Of a stretch of 64,000 bases of DNA, positions 35,386 to 46,815 are shown piece after piece. The translations under genes were made by a program, and so were the position numbers. Source of the DNA: Magnolia sinica (Eukaryota > Streptophyta > Magnoliopsida > Magnoliales > Magnoliaceae). The notes under the pieces are model-generated. The model saw only the letters and a list, made by a program, of their open reading frames with translations. It was not told the origin of the DNA and did not search any database. Each line of letters begins with the position of its first letter. Positions within the stretch are counted from its first letter, which is position 1. Where the stretch lies: assembly GCF_029962835.1 (NCBI RefSeq), contig NC_080579.1, positions 78,056,459 through 78,120,458 on the forward strand, written 5' to 3'.

Positions 35386-37764
35386 ATGGTGAAGACCAAC
35401 CTCCTCTACTTCCACCCGGTGGAGGATACCCAGGATGAAAATGAGGTGCAACAGCACCCCCGCCTCGTACTTTACGAGATTTTTACAACCGGCGGAGTGA
35501 GTACGCCCTCATGCATGATTTTTCCCGAAAACACAGGACAAATGGACATCAAGCCAGGAGTTATCCAACTCCTTCCCAAATTCCATGGACTTGAATCGGA
35601 GAGTCCATATTTACATTTGAAAGAGTTCGATGAAATTATAGCTACATTATGTTTTCCTAATGTATCTGAGGATACAATTAGGGTGAAACTCTTTCCTTTT
35701 TCCTTAAAAGAGAAAGCTAAGACGTGGTTACATTCACTGCGTCCTAGATCCATTGGCACATGGAACGATATGCAGAGGGAATTCATAAAAAAATTCTTCC
35801 CACATCATAAAACGATTACCCTCAGAAAAGCGATCATGAACTTTGCCCAAAAGGAAGATGAAACATTCTTTCAATGTTGGGAAAGGTTCAAAGACTTGGT
35901 CAGTTCATGCCCACAACACGGATTTGAAACGTGGCGCATTACAAATTTTTTCTACGATGGACTAACATCTTCCATGCGCCAAATGGTCGAGACAATGTGT
36001 AATGGAGAGTTCATTAATAAAGATATCGACGAGGTATGGGACTACCTCGATTGGGTTGAAAAAACACAATCTTGGGACTATTACCCAAAGTCGAACACCA
36101 CGTCTAGGCCGACTCAATTAAAGGAGAAAGGTGGATTATATCTCTTGAAAGAAGAAGATGATCTCAAGTGTAAAGTGACTACGCTCATAAGGAAAGTTGA
36201 GGCCATGGAAGGAAAGAAGGATAAGGTCAATGAAATTGTTTGCGGCATCTGTGATTGCAACATTCACACAACTGAAAACTGTCCTACAATACCTGCCTTT
36301 CGAGGAGTGTTGAATGAACAAGCCAATGCCGTAAATAACTATCAAAGACCTTTCACTGGACCTAACTCCAACACATACAATCCTGGCTGGAAAAATCATC
36401 CAAACTTTAGTTGGAGGAATGGACAAACGGCGACTCCTCCAGGTTTCTTCAATCAAAATCCAAATCAAGTAAAACCTCAAGAGGAACCGGTTCAAAATCC
36501 CATACAAGAGCTGGCTCAGGCAATGCGGGGAATCACAGATTTTATGCAAAAGATAGATTCTCGTATGACGGTTATAGAAAAGGGGATGCTTCCTGCACAA
36601 CCCCTCCCCAATCCTAAACCGCAATACGAGAATAATGATCCCAGCTCTTCAAATCAGATGGGACATGCTAAATCCATCACCACTCTTAGGAGTGGGAAGA
36701 TCATTAATAAAACTCTTCCGGTTAGGCCCGAAAAGCCTCAAGAACCAAAAGAGAACAACAATGATGGATCCAGTGATGTCCCACAAAAAGTGGAACCGGA
36801 ACTTCTAGAGAAGCCAGTTGCTCCATTCCCCCAACGGTTGGTTTCACCAAAACCTCTCTCTAGCTCTCAGGATATCCTAGAGGTGTTGAAACAGGTGAAA
36901 GTCAACATTCCTCTACTTGATGTCGTTAAACAGATACCTTCATATGCCAAATTCCTAAAAGACTTATGCACGACTAAGCGACGGAAAATTATTCAAAAGA
37001 AAATCTTCTTGACTGAGAAAGTGAGTGCCATCCTGAAGCAAGACGTGCCGCAGAAATTCAAGGATCCCGGTAGCCCAACCATATCATGTGTAATCGGGAA
37101 CCATCGAATTGATCACGCACTTCTTGACTTAGGAGCGAGCGTCAATTTGATTCCCTACTCAGTATACAAACAGTTAGGTTTGGGTGAATTAAAAACCACC
37201 CGAACCACACTACAACTTGTTGATCGCTCTGTTCGTGTACCAAGAGGGATAATTGAGGATGTGTTGGTCCAAGTTGATAGATTTTACTACCCTGTAGACT
37301 TTATCATCCTGGACACTGAACCCATCAATAACATGAGCACTCAGATTCCTGTCATTCTTGGTCGCCCATTCCTTGCCACGTCAAATGCAATTATCAATTG
37401 CAGGAATGGTATCATGACTATGTCTTTTGGAAATTTGACATTGGAGTCAAACATTTTTTTCAATAACGGCAGCAATTCAGAGGATGATGACGATTTCCAC
37501 GATATTAACATGATTGACTCTTTCGTGGAAGATATGACACCTCTGACCTTATCCTCCGACCATCTAGAGACATGCCTGGCCCACTCCCATGATTTTGATG
37601 ATGACATGATTAGGGAGACTTGCGCCTTGCTCGATACTGCACCGGTACTTGAAGTTAACCGATGGAGGCCACAATTTGAAGAATTACCACAAACTGATGT
37701 AGTGCCTCTACCGTCTAACCTCAAGCCGCCGAAGCTTGACCTAAAACCTTTGCCCTCGATTTGA
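35386..37764 (+). CDS. Gag-protease polyprotein (Athila-type gypsy)
   Basis: 792 residues from the ATG at 35386. Gag packages the element RNA and the protease matures the polyprotein. Residues about 100-205 form the retrotransposon gag domain (KEKAKTWLHSL, W..M...F...FFP, FFYDGL). Residues 286-299 are a CX2CX4HX4C zinc knuckle (C286, C289, H294, C299). A Pro/Asn/Gln-rich linker follows. The aspartic protease centres on D581-L-G-A-S, where most retroviral proteases have DSG/DTG; DLGAS is usual in Athila-type elements. ILGRPFLA follows about 95 residues later. This frame is open throughout, unlike the downstream pol. Stop codon at 37762, where the reading frame toward RT is lost. Confident. Confidence 0.88.
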   Translation: MVKTNLLYFHPVEDTQDENEVQQHPRLVLYEIFTTGGVSTPSCMIFPENTGQMDIKPGVIQLLPKFHGLESESPYLHLKEFDEIIATLCFPNVSEDTIRVKLFPFSLKEKAKTWLHSLRPRSIGTWNDMQREFIKKFFPHHKTITLRKAIMNFAQKEDETFFQCWERFKDLVSSCPQHGFETWRITNFFYDGLTSSMRQMVETMCNGEFINKDIDEVWDYLDWVEKTQSWDYYPKSNTTSRPTQLKEKGGLYLLKEEDDLKCKVTTLIRKVEAMEGKKDKVNEIVCGICDCNIHTTENCPTIPAFRGVLNEQANAVNNYQRPFTGPNSNTYNPGWKNHPNFSWRNGQTATPPGFFNQNPNQVKPQEEPVQNPIQELAQAMRGITDFMQKIDSRMTVIEKGMLPAQPLPNPKPQYENNDPSSSNQMGHAKSITTLRSGKIINKTLPVRPEKPQEPKENNNDGSSDVPQKVEPELLEKPVAPFPQRLVSPKPLSSSQDILEVLKQVKVNIPLLDVVKQIPSYAKFLKDLCTTKRRKIIQKKIFLTEKVSAILKQDVPQKFKDPGSPTISCVIGNHRIDHALLDLGASVNLIPYSVYKQLGLGELKTTRTTLQLVDRSVRVPRGIIEDVLVQVDRFYYPVDFIILDTEPINNMSTQIPVILGRPFLATSNAIINCRNGIMTMSFGNLTLESNIFFNNGSNSEDDDDFHDINMIDSFVEDMTPLTLSSDHLETCLAHSHDFDDDMIRETCALLDTAPVLEVNRWRPQFEELPQTDVVPLPSNLKPPKLDLKPLPSI

Positions 37765-39355
37765 AATATGCATATTTGGGTCAAGATGAGACATACCCGG
37801 TGGTGATCTCTCGCCCACCTGGAGAAAGAACAGGAGAGTATGCTTATATCTACTCTCATTGAGCATAAAGGAGCCCTAGGATGGACGATAGCGGACCTCA
37901 AAGGAATCGATCCCTCGATTTGTACTCATCACATATATCTTGAGGATAATGCAAAAACCGCTCGGCAACCACAACGTAGACTAAATCCAAACACGAAGGA
38001 AGTGGTTAAGGCCGAGGTTCTTAAACTATTGGATGTGGGTATTATATACCCTATATCTGATAGTCAATGGGTGAGTCCAACTCAAGTGGTCCCTAAGAAG
38101 TCCGGAATCACCATCGTAGCCAATGCTAATAATGAACTCGTGCCAACTAGAGTCACTACTGGTTGGAGAATGTGCATTGACTACAGGAAGTTGAATACCG
38201 TCACGAGGAAAGACCACTTCCCTTTACCATTCATTGATCAGATCCTGGAAAGGTTAGCTGGTCATTCCTATTACAGTTTCCTTGACGGGTATTCGGGCTA
38301 CAACCAGATAGAGATAGCCCCTGAAGACCAGGAAAAGACCACATTTACATGTCCCTACGGCACCTTTGCCTATCGAAGGATGCCATTCGGACTATGTAAT
38401 GCCCCTGCCACCTTTCAGCGATGTATGCTTAGTATTTTTTCTGACATGGTGGGGCAATATCTAGAGGTCTTCATGGACGACTTCTCTGTTTATGGTCCAT
38501 CTTTCAGCAAGTGCTTGGAAAGTCTTAAATGTGTGCTGAAAAGATGTGAAGAAAAGAACTTGGTACTTAATTGGGAGAAGTGCCATTTCATGGTTCAGAA
38601 GGGAATTGTCCTTGGGCATATCATCTCGTCCAAAGGAATCGAGGTAGATAAGGCAAAAATCGATCTTATCTCTAACCTACCTCCACCCAAGAACATCAGA
38701 GACGTGCGATCCTTCTTAGGACACGCAGGGTTTTACAGGCGATTCATAAAGGACTTTAGTCTCCTCTCTCGTCCATTATGTAATCTTCTTCAAAAGGATG
38801 TTCCGTACGAGTGGATCGAGCAATGCCAGAAGCTTTCACCAAGCTTAAAGGCACATTAACCACCGCACCTATCATGCACCACCCGATGGAACCTTCCTTT
38901 TGAGCTTATGTGCGACGCTTCGATTATGCTCTTGGGGCGGTCCTAGGCCGAGAAAAGACAAGAAGCCCTACGTCATTCACTACGCAAGTAGGACTCTAAA
39001 TCCCGCCCAAGTGAACTACTCGACTACGGAAAAGGAACTCTTAGCTGTAGTGTTCGCCTTGGACAAATTTAGGTCCTACCTGATCGGATCCAAGATCATT
39101 ATATATACAGATCATGCGGCACTGAAGTATCTTCTTTCTAAGAATGATTCTAAGCCCCGCTTGATAAGATGGATCCTTCTACTCCAAGAATTTGATTTGG
39201 AAATTAAAGATAAAAAGGGAGTAGAGAACGTAGTGGCTGATCACCTTTCTCGCCTAAATACCTCTGAGTCCCTTGAGACGACTCATAACAATGACATGTT
39301 CCCCGATGAACAACTGTTCGAGTCTCCCATTCACCTTGGTTTGCGATATTGCTAA
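37765..39355 (+). pseudogene. Reverse transcriptase and RNase H, frameshifted
   Basis: The largest open piece (37840-38859, 339 residues) spans the RT: GWTIADLKGI and RRLNPNTKEVVK at the start, WRMCIDYRKLN, DHFPLPFIDQ, FLDGYSGYNQI, RRMPFGLCNAPATFQR, the F211-M-D-D214 active-site box, and RSFLGHAGFYRRFIKDF. RNase H lies mainly in 38900-39355 ([40 protein letters not shown]). Frame breaks occur near 37757, 37820, 38825 and 38930, so no continuous enzyme can be made. Order RT-RNaseH-integrase is that of Ty3/gypsy, and the motif wording is Athila-like. Confidence 0.88.
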
Positions 39356-40617
39356 TTATCTTGCTACAGGTGCCATACCGACACAATGGACCGCGCAAGA
39401 TAAGAAGAAATTTTTCACCGAGGTGCGCAACTTTTCCTGGGATGATCCTTATTTATTTAAATATTGCCGGACCAAATTCTAAGGAGATGTGTACCAGACG
39501 ATGAGCATCGAAGTGTCATCTCTTCTGTCACTCCGAGGCCTGTGGTGGTCACTTTTCGCTAAAAAGACCACGGCCAAGATTCTGCAGGGTGGCTTTTCTG
39601 GCCCACTATGTTTAGGGACACTCATGAGTTTTGCAAAGCTTGTGAGCGTTGTCGAAATTGGGAGCATTGTCCCGTCGAAATATGATGCCTTTGAATCCCA
39701 TCCTTATCATTGAAGCATTTGATTCTGGGGCATCGATTTCATGGGACCATTCCCCCAATCGCTTGGAATCTGGATATTTTGCTCGCCGTGGATTATGTCA
39801 CTAAATGGGTTCAAGCGATTTTATATCGAAAGAATGACCATCGCACGGTCATTAAATTCCTGAAAGAGAACATCCTTTCTCGATTCGGAACGCCTCGAGC
39901 CATCATTAGTGATGGGGGCTCACACTTTTGTAATAGACCATTCGAGAGTTTAATGAAGAAATACGGTATCTCTCATAAGGTGAGCACCCCATACCATCCA
40001 CAGACAAGTGGACAAGCCGAGATTTCTAATAGGGAGATTAAACACATTTTGGAGAAAACGGTTAGTCCTGATCGTAAGGATTGGTCAATCCGATTGATCG
40101 ATGCCTTATGGGCATACCGTACTGCCTTTAAAACTCCTATTGGAATGTCTCCCTTTAGACTTGTCTATGGGAAAGCTTGTCACTTGCCTGTGGAGCTGGA
40201 GCATAAAGCATACTGGGCGATCAAAAATCTTAATTTCAATCTAGACAACGCTGCTCGCTACGCAAACTTCAATTGAATGAACTTGAAGAAATCCTAAATG
40301 ATCACGAGAATTCGAGAATTTACAAGGACAGGATGAAGGCGTTTCATGATCAACATATTCTACGAAAATCATTCACGCCAGGCCAGAAAGTCCTTTTGTA
40401 TAATTCTCGATTACATCTCTTTCTGGGTAAGCTTCGATCTCGTTGGACCGGCCCTTACATTATTGTCACTGCTTATCCTCATGGGGCCGTCGAGATAAGA
40501 GATCCCGACAATGGCAAGGAGTTTAAAGTAAATGGGCATCGTTTAAAGCCATTTGTCGAGAAATTTGATTCAGAGGACATGTCCATGCCTCTGACTGATC
40601 CTGTTTACCAGGACTGA
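39340..40617 (+). pseudogene. Integrase, frameshifted
   Basis: The N-terminal zinc-finger region is spread over 39340-39720 in several frames ([21 protein letters not shown]). The catalytic core is in the frame 39710-40276: D28 in [10 protein letters not shown]68 in IISDGG and E104, giving the D-X35-E spacing of retroelement integrases, followed by [16 protein letters not shown] break near 40260 shifts to the frame 40273-40617, with the C-terminal part ([33 protein letters not shown]). Breaks near 39355, 39480, 39700-39770 and 40260. No chromodomain is visible at the end, as expected for Athila. Confidence 0.85.
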
Positions 40618-41815
40618 TCTCCTTGGCGGACCCAGGTTATCAAGATTGATTAATTCATGGTCCATTCTTGTCTAGTTGAAGACGTTAAACTTAGCGCTCC
40701 TAGGACGCAACCCAAATTTTCATTCCATTTCACTTTTCTCATTCATTAGTTCAATGTTTGTGGGTAACATTACTGCAAACCCTCACGAGACTACAACTCG
40801 TCCACTAGGGGTAACCTAGGGGTTTAAAGGCTTATTGCATACGCTAAATGCAATCGAGAGCACCTACGAAAGTGGTATAGGTAGGATTTTATTTTGTGTT
40901 ATTTTTTTTCTCTCGTGCTGATTGGTGCCCAGGCTGTGATCTCTTGAAAAGTGTCTCTCTATGCATCATCCAGGTACTATCTTCCCATTACTTCTCATTT
41001 ACTCTTTTTGTCCCATGTGCATTGCATGCTTATTTCTTTTACATTGAGGACAATGTAGATTTTAGGTTGGGGGTGAGAGATTAGTTTACCTAATCAGTAT
41101 TTTCTTGAGCAAAAACAAAAATTGTGAAAATTTTTAAAATTTTTCTGGACTTTCTGGTGAATTCAAAGTGACTTGACAACCATCTTTGATTTAGAATCAC
41201 AAGATATGGAATGTTGGTGATTTACTGCTCTTGGATTCAGTTGCTCGTTAGATTTCACAGTTAAGTTTAATTATTAATCCATGATTAGAAGTTGTAAACA
41301 TTGATTGAGTCATGGTTTCACATGTCACATCTCGCTTACACATCAAGATTTCAGTTTGAAACTGAAGGGTTAATTTTTGTGATCAGTAAGCATAGAAGGA
41401 ACCAACTGGAACAATTGCCCGTCAAGATCAATTAAAAGGAAGAGATACCGTTGAAAAAGGTTAGGCGAAGAATCTTCACTATAGGTTTGCTCCCTATAAG
41501 TGTGGACTTCATTCCCCTTCTTGGTTTTAGTAAAAAAAAGAAGAAAAAAAAAAAAAAAAAAAAAAACTGAAGGAATGAAAAAATTATCTTTGAGGCAAGC
41601 TTTGGTTATTATGAATTCTCTTGTTGATTACCAACGATATCCTGAAATAAAGAATTGAATATTAATGTTGAAAGTTGGGAGTACACTTTACATCTGTGGA
41701 ACTCAATGTTTAGGATTATTTCTAATTAAGGGACTAATACTTTGAATGAAGTTTACCGTGTGTTTGAGTCTAGGAGAGAGTAAGGCCCAACATTCATGAA
41801 TTGCTGAATTCTGAA
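40618..41815 (+). other. 3' noncoding region of the retroelement
   Basis: Contains 'acattgaggacaatg' and 'ttaggttgggggtgagag' near 41040-41080, a motif common after pol in Athila/Tat elements, possibly polypurine-like. An oligo-A stretch at 41531-41566 and then the 41568-41815 block follow, the latter also copied at 31819-32066. A forward frame at 40896-41084 has no domain. Confidence 0.65.
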
Positions 41816-42361
41816 GTACACGCACTGGCCCTGTGGGGTCCATCGTGATGTAATGTAACATCCAATCCGTCCATCATCTTTAGTACTTCCATTGAAGGGA
41901 TGAGACCAAAAGTGAAACATATCAAGATGTCAGGTGGGCCCCATATCATTATTTTGGTAGCTGATCTGTCCGTTGGGCTGCTCCCGCGATGATCCGACGG
42001 CTGAATTTCGACATGTACGGTTCATTTAGAGTCCTCAGGCCCTGTATAGAGTTTTGACCTGAACGGATAGTGGAAACCCTGTGATCTTTCGTTATGAACC
42101 AAATTTGGACCACTTGAACTTCAGTTACTTGATTTTCACGGATATCTGGTGTGTAAATTCGATGATCTTGGTCCCCTGGGGTCCGTCCCTTGCCTTGGTG
42201 TCATCAGAGCGTTAAATCCCAGCTTTAAACATTCTTTCTTAGTCTCAGTTCGTAATTACACCTTGCATCACATACACAGTTAAACCAAGCCGTTAAACAG
42301 AGTCATGCTCATAAATCCAGGTAATAAATGGGGTCTGATATGCAATATTTGACCCTCAACA
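41816..42361 (-). repeat. Reversed copy of the LTR 5' start
   Basis: 41816-42348 is the reverse complement of 32189-32721 (533 bases on both sides), and 42349-42361 adds the LTR's first 13 bases, reversed. Read on the minus strand it starts TGTTGAGGGTCAAATATTGC, a typical LTR start. It abuts the TSD gtaag. Confidence 0.9.
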
Positions 42362-42366
42362 GTAAG

Positions 42367-42645
42367 CTGGGTCCACTAGTCGACGTTCCTAATTTTGACT
42401 AAGGGGGTCAATTGAGCTGAGTTCAAATTCTTACTTTTCGAACAATGGCATGATAAATTTCTTTAGTTTCTTCTTCTACTAATTTTTCTCATGATTTTTA
42501 TGTACTTGAAATTAATTCAAATACCACCATTATATGGTTTTATGGGTTGGAGGGTTGAACTGGTGGTTGGCCAGTTTCACACTGTATTGGAACCTAGGTG
42601 TAGTGAGCTGAAGTTGTGGCCATTGACAAAGTCGTATGGCCTAAA
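42367..42645 (+). repeat. Segment S, copy 1, right part
   Basis: Continues segment S after the retroelement: 'ctgggtccactagtcgacgttcc' here against 'ctgggtccattggtcaacgttcc' at 45508, through 'gacaaagtcgtatgg' at 42624-42639. Confidence 0.85.
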
Positions 42646-43709
42646 GGGGTGTTTGGACTGTGGGAATAGATGACATTTGGTGGGATATGTTTTAAAAAAA
42701 TGTAATGATGGGCTTTGTCAGGGAATTGTCTCAATGCCATGGGTTTTATAATTCCATCGAATCCCTATGTCATGGTGTTTAGATGGCATGGGATTGAAGG
42801 GTTTAAGGAACTCCCATTCCACATGATGTTTGTATGAAAGGGTTTTTACAACTCCCATCCTATAAGATGTTTGAATGGAAGGTTTTCTACAACTCCCATC
42901 CCACCAGATGTTTGGGTGGAAGAGTTTTAACCATCCATCAGAACATATTCTTGCCTATTTTTAAGATAATGATGATGACGATAATCTTTGTGGCAGGGGC
43001 TCACCTTTTTAATAGTCAGGATGTCCTACACAGGAATTATAAAGATCTTGTTAAGCTAAGCAAGCTATAATTGTATGCAATCATCCAAGATATATATGCT
43101 TTTTATATAAGACATATGTTTATTATATGAAACATAGGTAAAAGCTTGAACGGCAATGATCATCCAATCCAACTTTTTGGGCAAGACTTATGCACGTGTG
43201 AAAAGGCAGATAAGTGTGGATGCACACTTTGTAGTTTCGCTAGATTAGACAATAATGAAATTACTATTTTTCCGAACAATGTGGAGAAGGATATTAGCAT
43301 TGACCATGACCTCAACGAACTCTCTTAATAGCTGAAGGAAGGCAAAAAACAAGCAATTGAGGCAAATTCATCCCTCAGACGAGCAAGGATGCAAGTTGAG
43401 ACTAACAAACAATGTTATTTCATATCAGTCGTTGCATCAAAATAATCAGATATTCTGTTTAGCAGGTCTCTTTCTCTTTAGGCAAAGATACTCCAGAGGG
43501 CAAACTAATTGCATTCAAAACATAGAGAGTCGATCTGTTATGACCATCCATCAATCTAACCCACTGTTCATGGCCCACCAAGCCGAAATCACAATGATCA
43601 AATGCCCATGACCATTTAACTGATGGGTTGCAATGTGGATATTCCAATCAAGTAATTATTATTAAGCCTTATCCCAACTAATTGAGTCATGGCTATATAA
43701 ATTCTTTTA
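42646..43709 (+). repeat. Inverted arm 1
   Basis: Starts GGGGTGTTTGGACTGTGGGA; it is mirrored by 45782-46815, which ends CCCACCATCCAAACACCC. Paired landmarks: 'ggaactcccattccacatgatgtttg' with its inverse near 46630; the ~60-codon frame at 43146; 'ttatcccaactaattgagtcatggc' at the inner end. The inner end resembles the 3' tail of an RTE LINE ('ccttatcccaactaattggg..gctacat..aattc'). No transposase found. Confidence 0.85.
43146..43328 (+). other. Open frame with Cys-rich motif in arm 1 (not supported as a gene)
   Basis: About 60 codons with CTCEKADKCGCTLC, beginning at a TTG with a stop a few codons upstream. The mirror copy in arm 2 (46163-46345, minus) is also open. By eye 17 of 183 bases differ, 14 of them changing the amino acid, so there is no sign of selection on the protein. 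Possibly a captured exon; function unknown. Confidence 0.3.
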
Positions 43710-45781
43710 GGGAGTGTTTGGACGGTGGGATTGAGTGGGCGTACGTGGGAGTGGGTTTCGAAATCCCATTATTCCAAGCGTCAATTATTTGGCAATGAGC
43801 TCAAGGCAGTATTGAAGGGTTTTATTGGATATTGGGCCGGGAATTGAAGAGGAGTGTTGTCAGTTGCACAGGATTGCAAATGAGTGGAGGGGATGGAAGC
43901 AAATCCCACCAAATCCCACCTTGAATTTCTTACGCCGACCCTGCCTTCGCCGTCTTCTCAGATCACCTGCTGAGATATCCTGCTCTGGTGGCCGACGTGA
44001 TTCCTACATGGAAACACTTGTAGGGGGTAACAGCTATAGCGAGTAGGGGATTTGAGGACCATAAAAATAGAGGTAGGGGGAAGAGGGACTTCCGCTCAAA
44101 TCGTGATCTCTCTCAGGTATCCCTTTTCCTTCTTCTCTCTGTTTTTTATTTTCATTACCCTTTTCTGTCTGTTGACCCTCTTCTTCAAACCCATAGTACT
44201 AACAGATAGGAAGTAGACGATCAGTGTTTGTGGTGTGGCCAACTACCTAAACTGAATCAAAGGAATCCTCAAAACTCGGTATGTTGCATGTATATGATCT
44301 TGCGTTCCGAAAATGGCTGTGAAAGAGGGAGGAAATGCTTGTTTGATTGGAATTTTTCGTTCTTAAAATGGCTATATGTTGGCGTAAATGCTAATTTCAT
44401 TGAAATCATTTAAAATTCTGTTTGCGATATACACTGGCATTTTATACAGGGATATGTAATATACATAAGAGCAGATTTGATATAGTGATTCTCATATCCA
44501 TATATCCCAAAAACGAATACTCCTACCATCCACCAAGGAGAAGCCAACCCCTTACTTAGAATCACCTACAAACTGTAATTAGATGCACTTAGATGTACTT
44601 CGTTATCCAAGCATGTTTCACTTGGATGAAATTAGACGCTCTCACAAAAAGTATTTAGACGCACTTAGATGCTGTATTTAGACGCATTTGGATGTACTGT
44701 TATTCATTAAGCTCAACTTGCAAAGCTTTGTATTGCATCCAACCTCATCTAGATAATGTTGGGATGATCAGAACAGTTGATCTGGTGAGCAACTTTATCA
44801 TAGGTTGTTGCCTAAAAATCACAAATAATTAAGATCCAATATTAACCATCATTTAGTGGCATGCAATCACCCATCACAACATTTTATTTTATGTACTCCA
44901 TTTTTTATTTTTTATTTGTTGAAAAATAACAAGAACTTGAATTGAAAGGGAGAAAAGTGTCATGGTAGTACTAAATACAAATGAATAAACAAAGTATAAA
45001 AAAAATATAGGTACATCGATTTTTACCCAATCTAAGACAAGTGACTAATGGTCATTAGAGATCTTAATCTCTTAAATGATTTAATTTTATTATGCCCAAC
45101 AGTAATTATGTATTAGAGATCTTGATCTCTTAAAGACAAGGAGCTCATATTAACAGAGAATATGCATTAGAGATTAAGATCTCTAATATATAAATTTTTG
45201 TTAATTAAAATTTGATCAACTCATTTTTATGTGTGAGACAAGACTTTATAGTTTCCCAATTATTTATATCCCCATCCCATCACTATTAGCCTGCTATAAT
45301 ATCATATCATTTATCAAGTATTAAATATTTTCTTTAAGATTTAAAAAATCTTTATATCTGTATCTATGATAAAATAATATGATAAGCCATGATTCTTTAA
45401 ATTATATTAGAACATTTCCTTTGTTTTCATTTTTTTTTTCAGAAGGCACCAGATTCATTTTCCATATCTTATTTTCTTAGTTAATTTTAAATTCATATAC
45501 AAGTAAGCTGGGTCCATTGGTCAACGTTCCTAATTTTGACTAGGGAGGTCAATTGAGCCGAGTTTAAATTCTTCCTTTTTAAATAATGGCATGATAAATT
45601 TCCTTAGTTTATTCTTCTTCTAATTTTCTCATAATTTTTCTGTACATGAAATTAATTTAAATACCACCATCATGTGGTTTTATTGGTTGAAGGGTTGAAC
45701 TGGTGGTTGGCCAGTTTCGCACTGCATTCAAACCCAGGTGTAGTGAGCTGAAGTTGTTGCCATCGACAAAGTCGTATGGTA
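43710..45781 (+). repeat. Segment S, copy 2 (empty-site reference)
   Basis: Collinear with S copy 1 from GGGAGTGTTTGGACGG to 'gacaaagtcgtatggta'. At 45503-45507 it has a single gtaag where copy 1 holds the retroelement. It sits between the two inverted arms. Short frames (43825-44046, 44228-44413) correspond to non-coding parts of copy 1. Confidence 0.85.
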
Positions 45782-46815
45782 TAAAAGGATTTATATAGAC
45801 ATGACTCAATTAGTTGGGATAAGGCTTAACAATGATTACTTGATTGAAGTATCCACATTGCAACCCATCAGTTAAATGTTCATGTGCATCTGATCATTGT
45901 GATTTCGGTTTGGTGGGTCATGAACAGTGGGTTAGACTGATGGATGGTCATAATAGATGGACTCTCCATGTTTTGAATGCAATTAGTTTGCCCTCTGAAG
46001 TATCTATGCCTAATGAGAAAGAGACCTACTAAATAGAATATCTGATTATTTTGATGCAATGACTGGTATGAAATAACATTGTTTATTAGTATCTACTTGC
46101 GTCTTTGCTCGTCTGAGGGATGAATTTGCCTCAATTGCTTGTATTTCGCCTTCCTTCAGTTATTAAGAGAGTTCATTGAGGTCATAGTCAATGGTAATAT
46201 CCTTTTCCGCATTGTTTGAGAAAATAGTAATTTCATTATTGTCTAATCTAATGAAACTACAAAGTGGGCATCCACACTTGTTTGCATTTTCACACGTGCA
46301 TAAGTCGTGCCCAAAAAGTTGGATTGGACGATCATTGCAGTTCAATATTTTACCTATGTTTCATAGAATAAGCATATATATCTTGCTTGATCGCATACAA
46401 TTATAGTTTGCTTAGCTTAACAAGATCTCTGTAATTCCTGTGTAGGACATCCTGAGTGTTAAAAAGTGGGCCCCCGTCACAAAGATCATCATCATCTTAA
46501 AAATAGGTAAGCATATGTTCTGATGGACGGTTGAAACTCTTCCACCCAAACATCCGGTGGGATGAGAGTTGTAGAAAACCTTCCATCCAAATATCCCATG
46601 GGCATTGTAAAAACTCTTCCATCCAAACATCATGTGGAATGGGAATTCCCTAAACCCTCCAATCATATGTCATCTAAACATCATGGCACAAGATCTGATG
46701 GAATTACAAAACCCATTGCATTGAGATAATTCTTTGACAAAGCTCATTATTACATTAAAAAAAAAAAAAAAACTCATCTCACCTAATGCCATCTATTCCC
46801 ACCATCCAAACACCC
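45782..46815 (-). repeat. Inverted arm 2
   Basis: Reverse complement of arm 1, roughly 90% by eye, with a (A)16 run at 46755-46770 where arm 1 has 'ttttaaaaaaatg'. The outer flanks of the two arms do not give a clear TSD. Confidence 0.85.

Larger units (their letters stand above)
31327..42361 (+). mobile_element. Composite Athila-like Ty3/gypsy retroelement with inverted LTR ends
   Basis: GTAAG (31322-31326 and 42362-42366) is the 5-bp TSD, confirmed by the single gtaag at the matching empty site (45503-45507) in S copy 2. Parts in order: reversed LTR 3' end (31327-31805), 3' internal piece (31806-32188), forward LTR (32189-34539), tRNA-Asp primer site, gag-protease, RT/RNase H, integrase, 3' noncoding region (to 41815), reversed LTR 5' start (41816-42361). 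The outer termini TGTTCACT...CTCAACA are genuine LTR ends read in reverse. Near-identity of the LTR pieces by eye suggests one recent event. The pol frame is broken many times, so it is non-autonomous now. Confidence 0.85.

Noticed and set aside
36136-37901. Minus-strand frames of 162 and 186 codons
   Set aside because: Antisense shadows of the intact gag-protease frame.
43146-46345. Cys-rich ~60-codon frame conserved in both inverted arms (43146-43328 plus, 46163-46345 minus), as a candidate new small protein
   Set aside because: By-eye count: 17 of 183 bases differ, 14 changing amino acids and 3 silent, so no purifying selection; both start at TTG rather than ATG. Conservation follows from the arm duplication.
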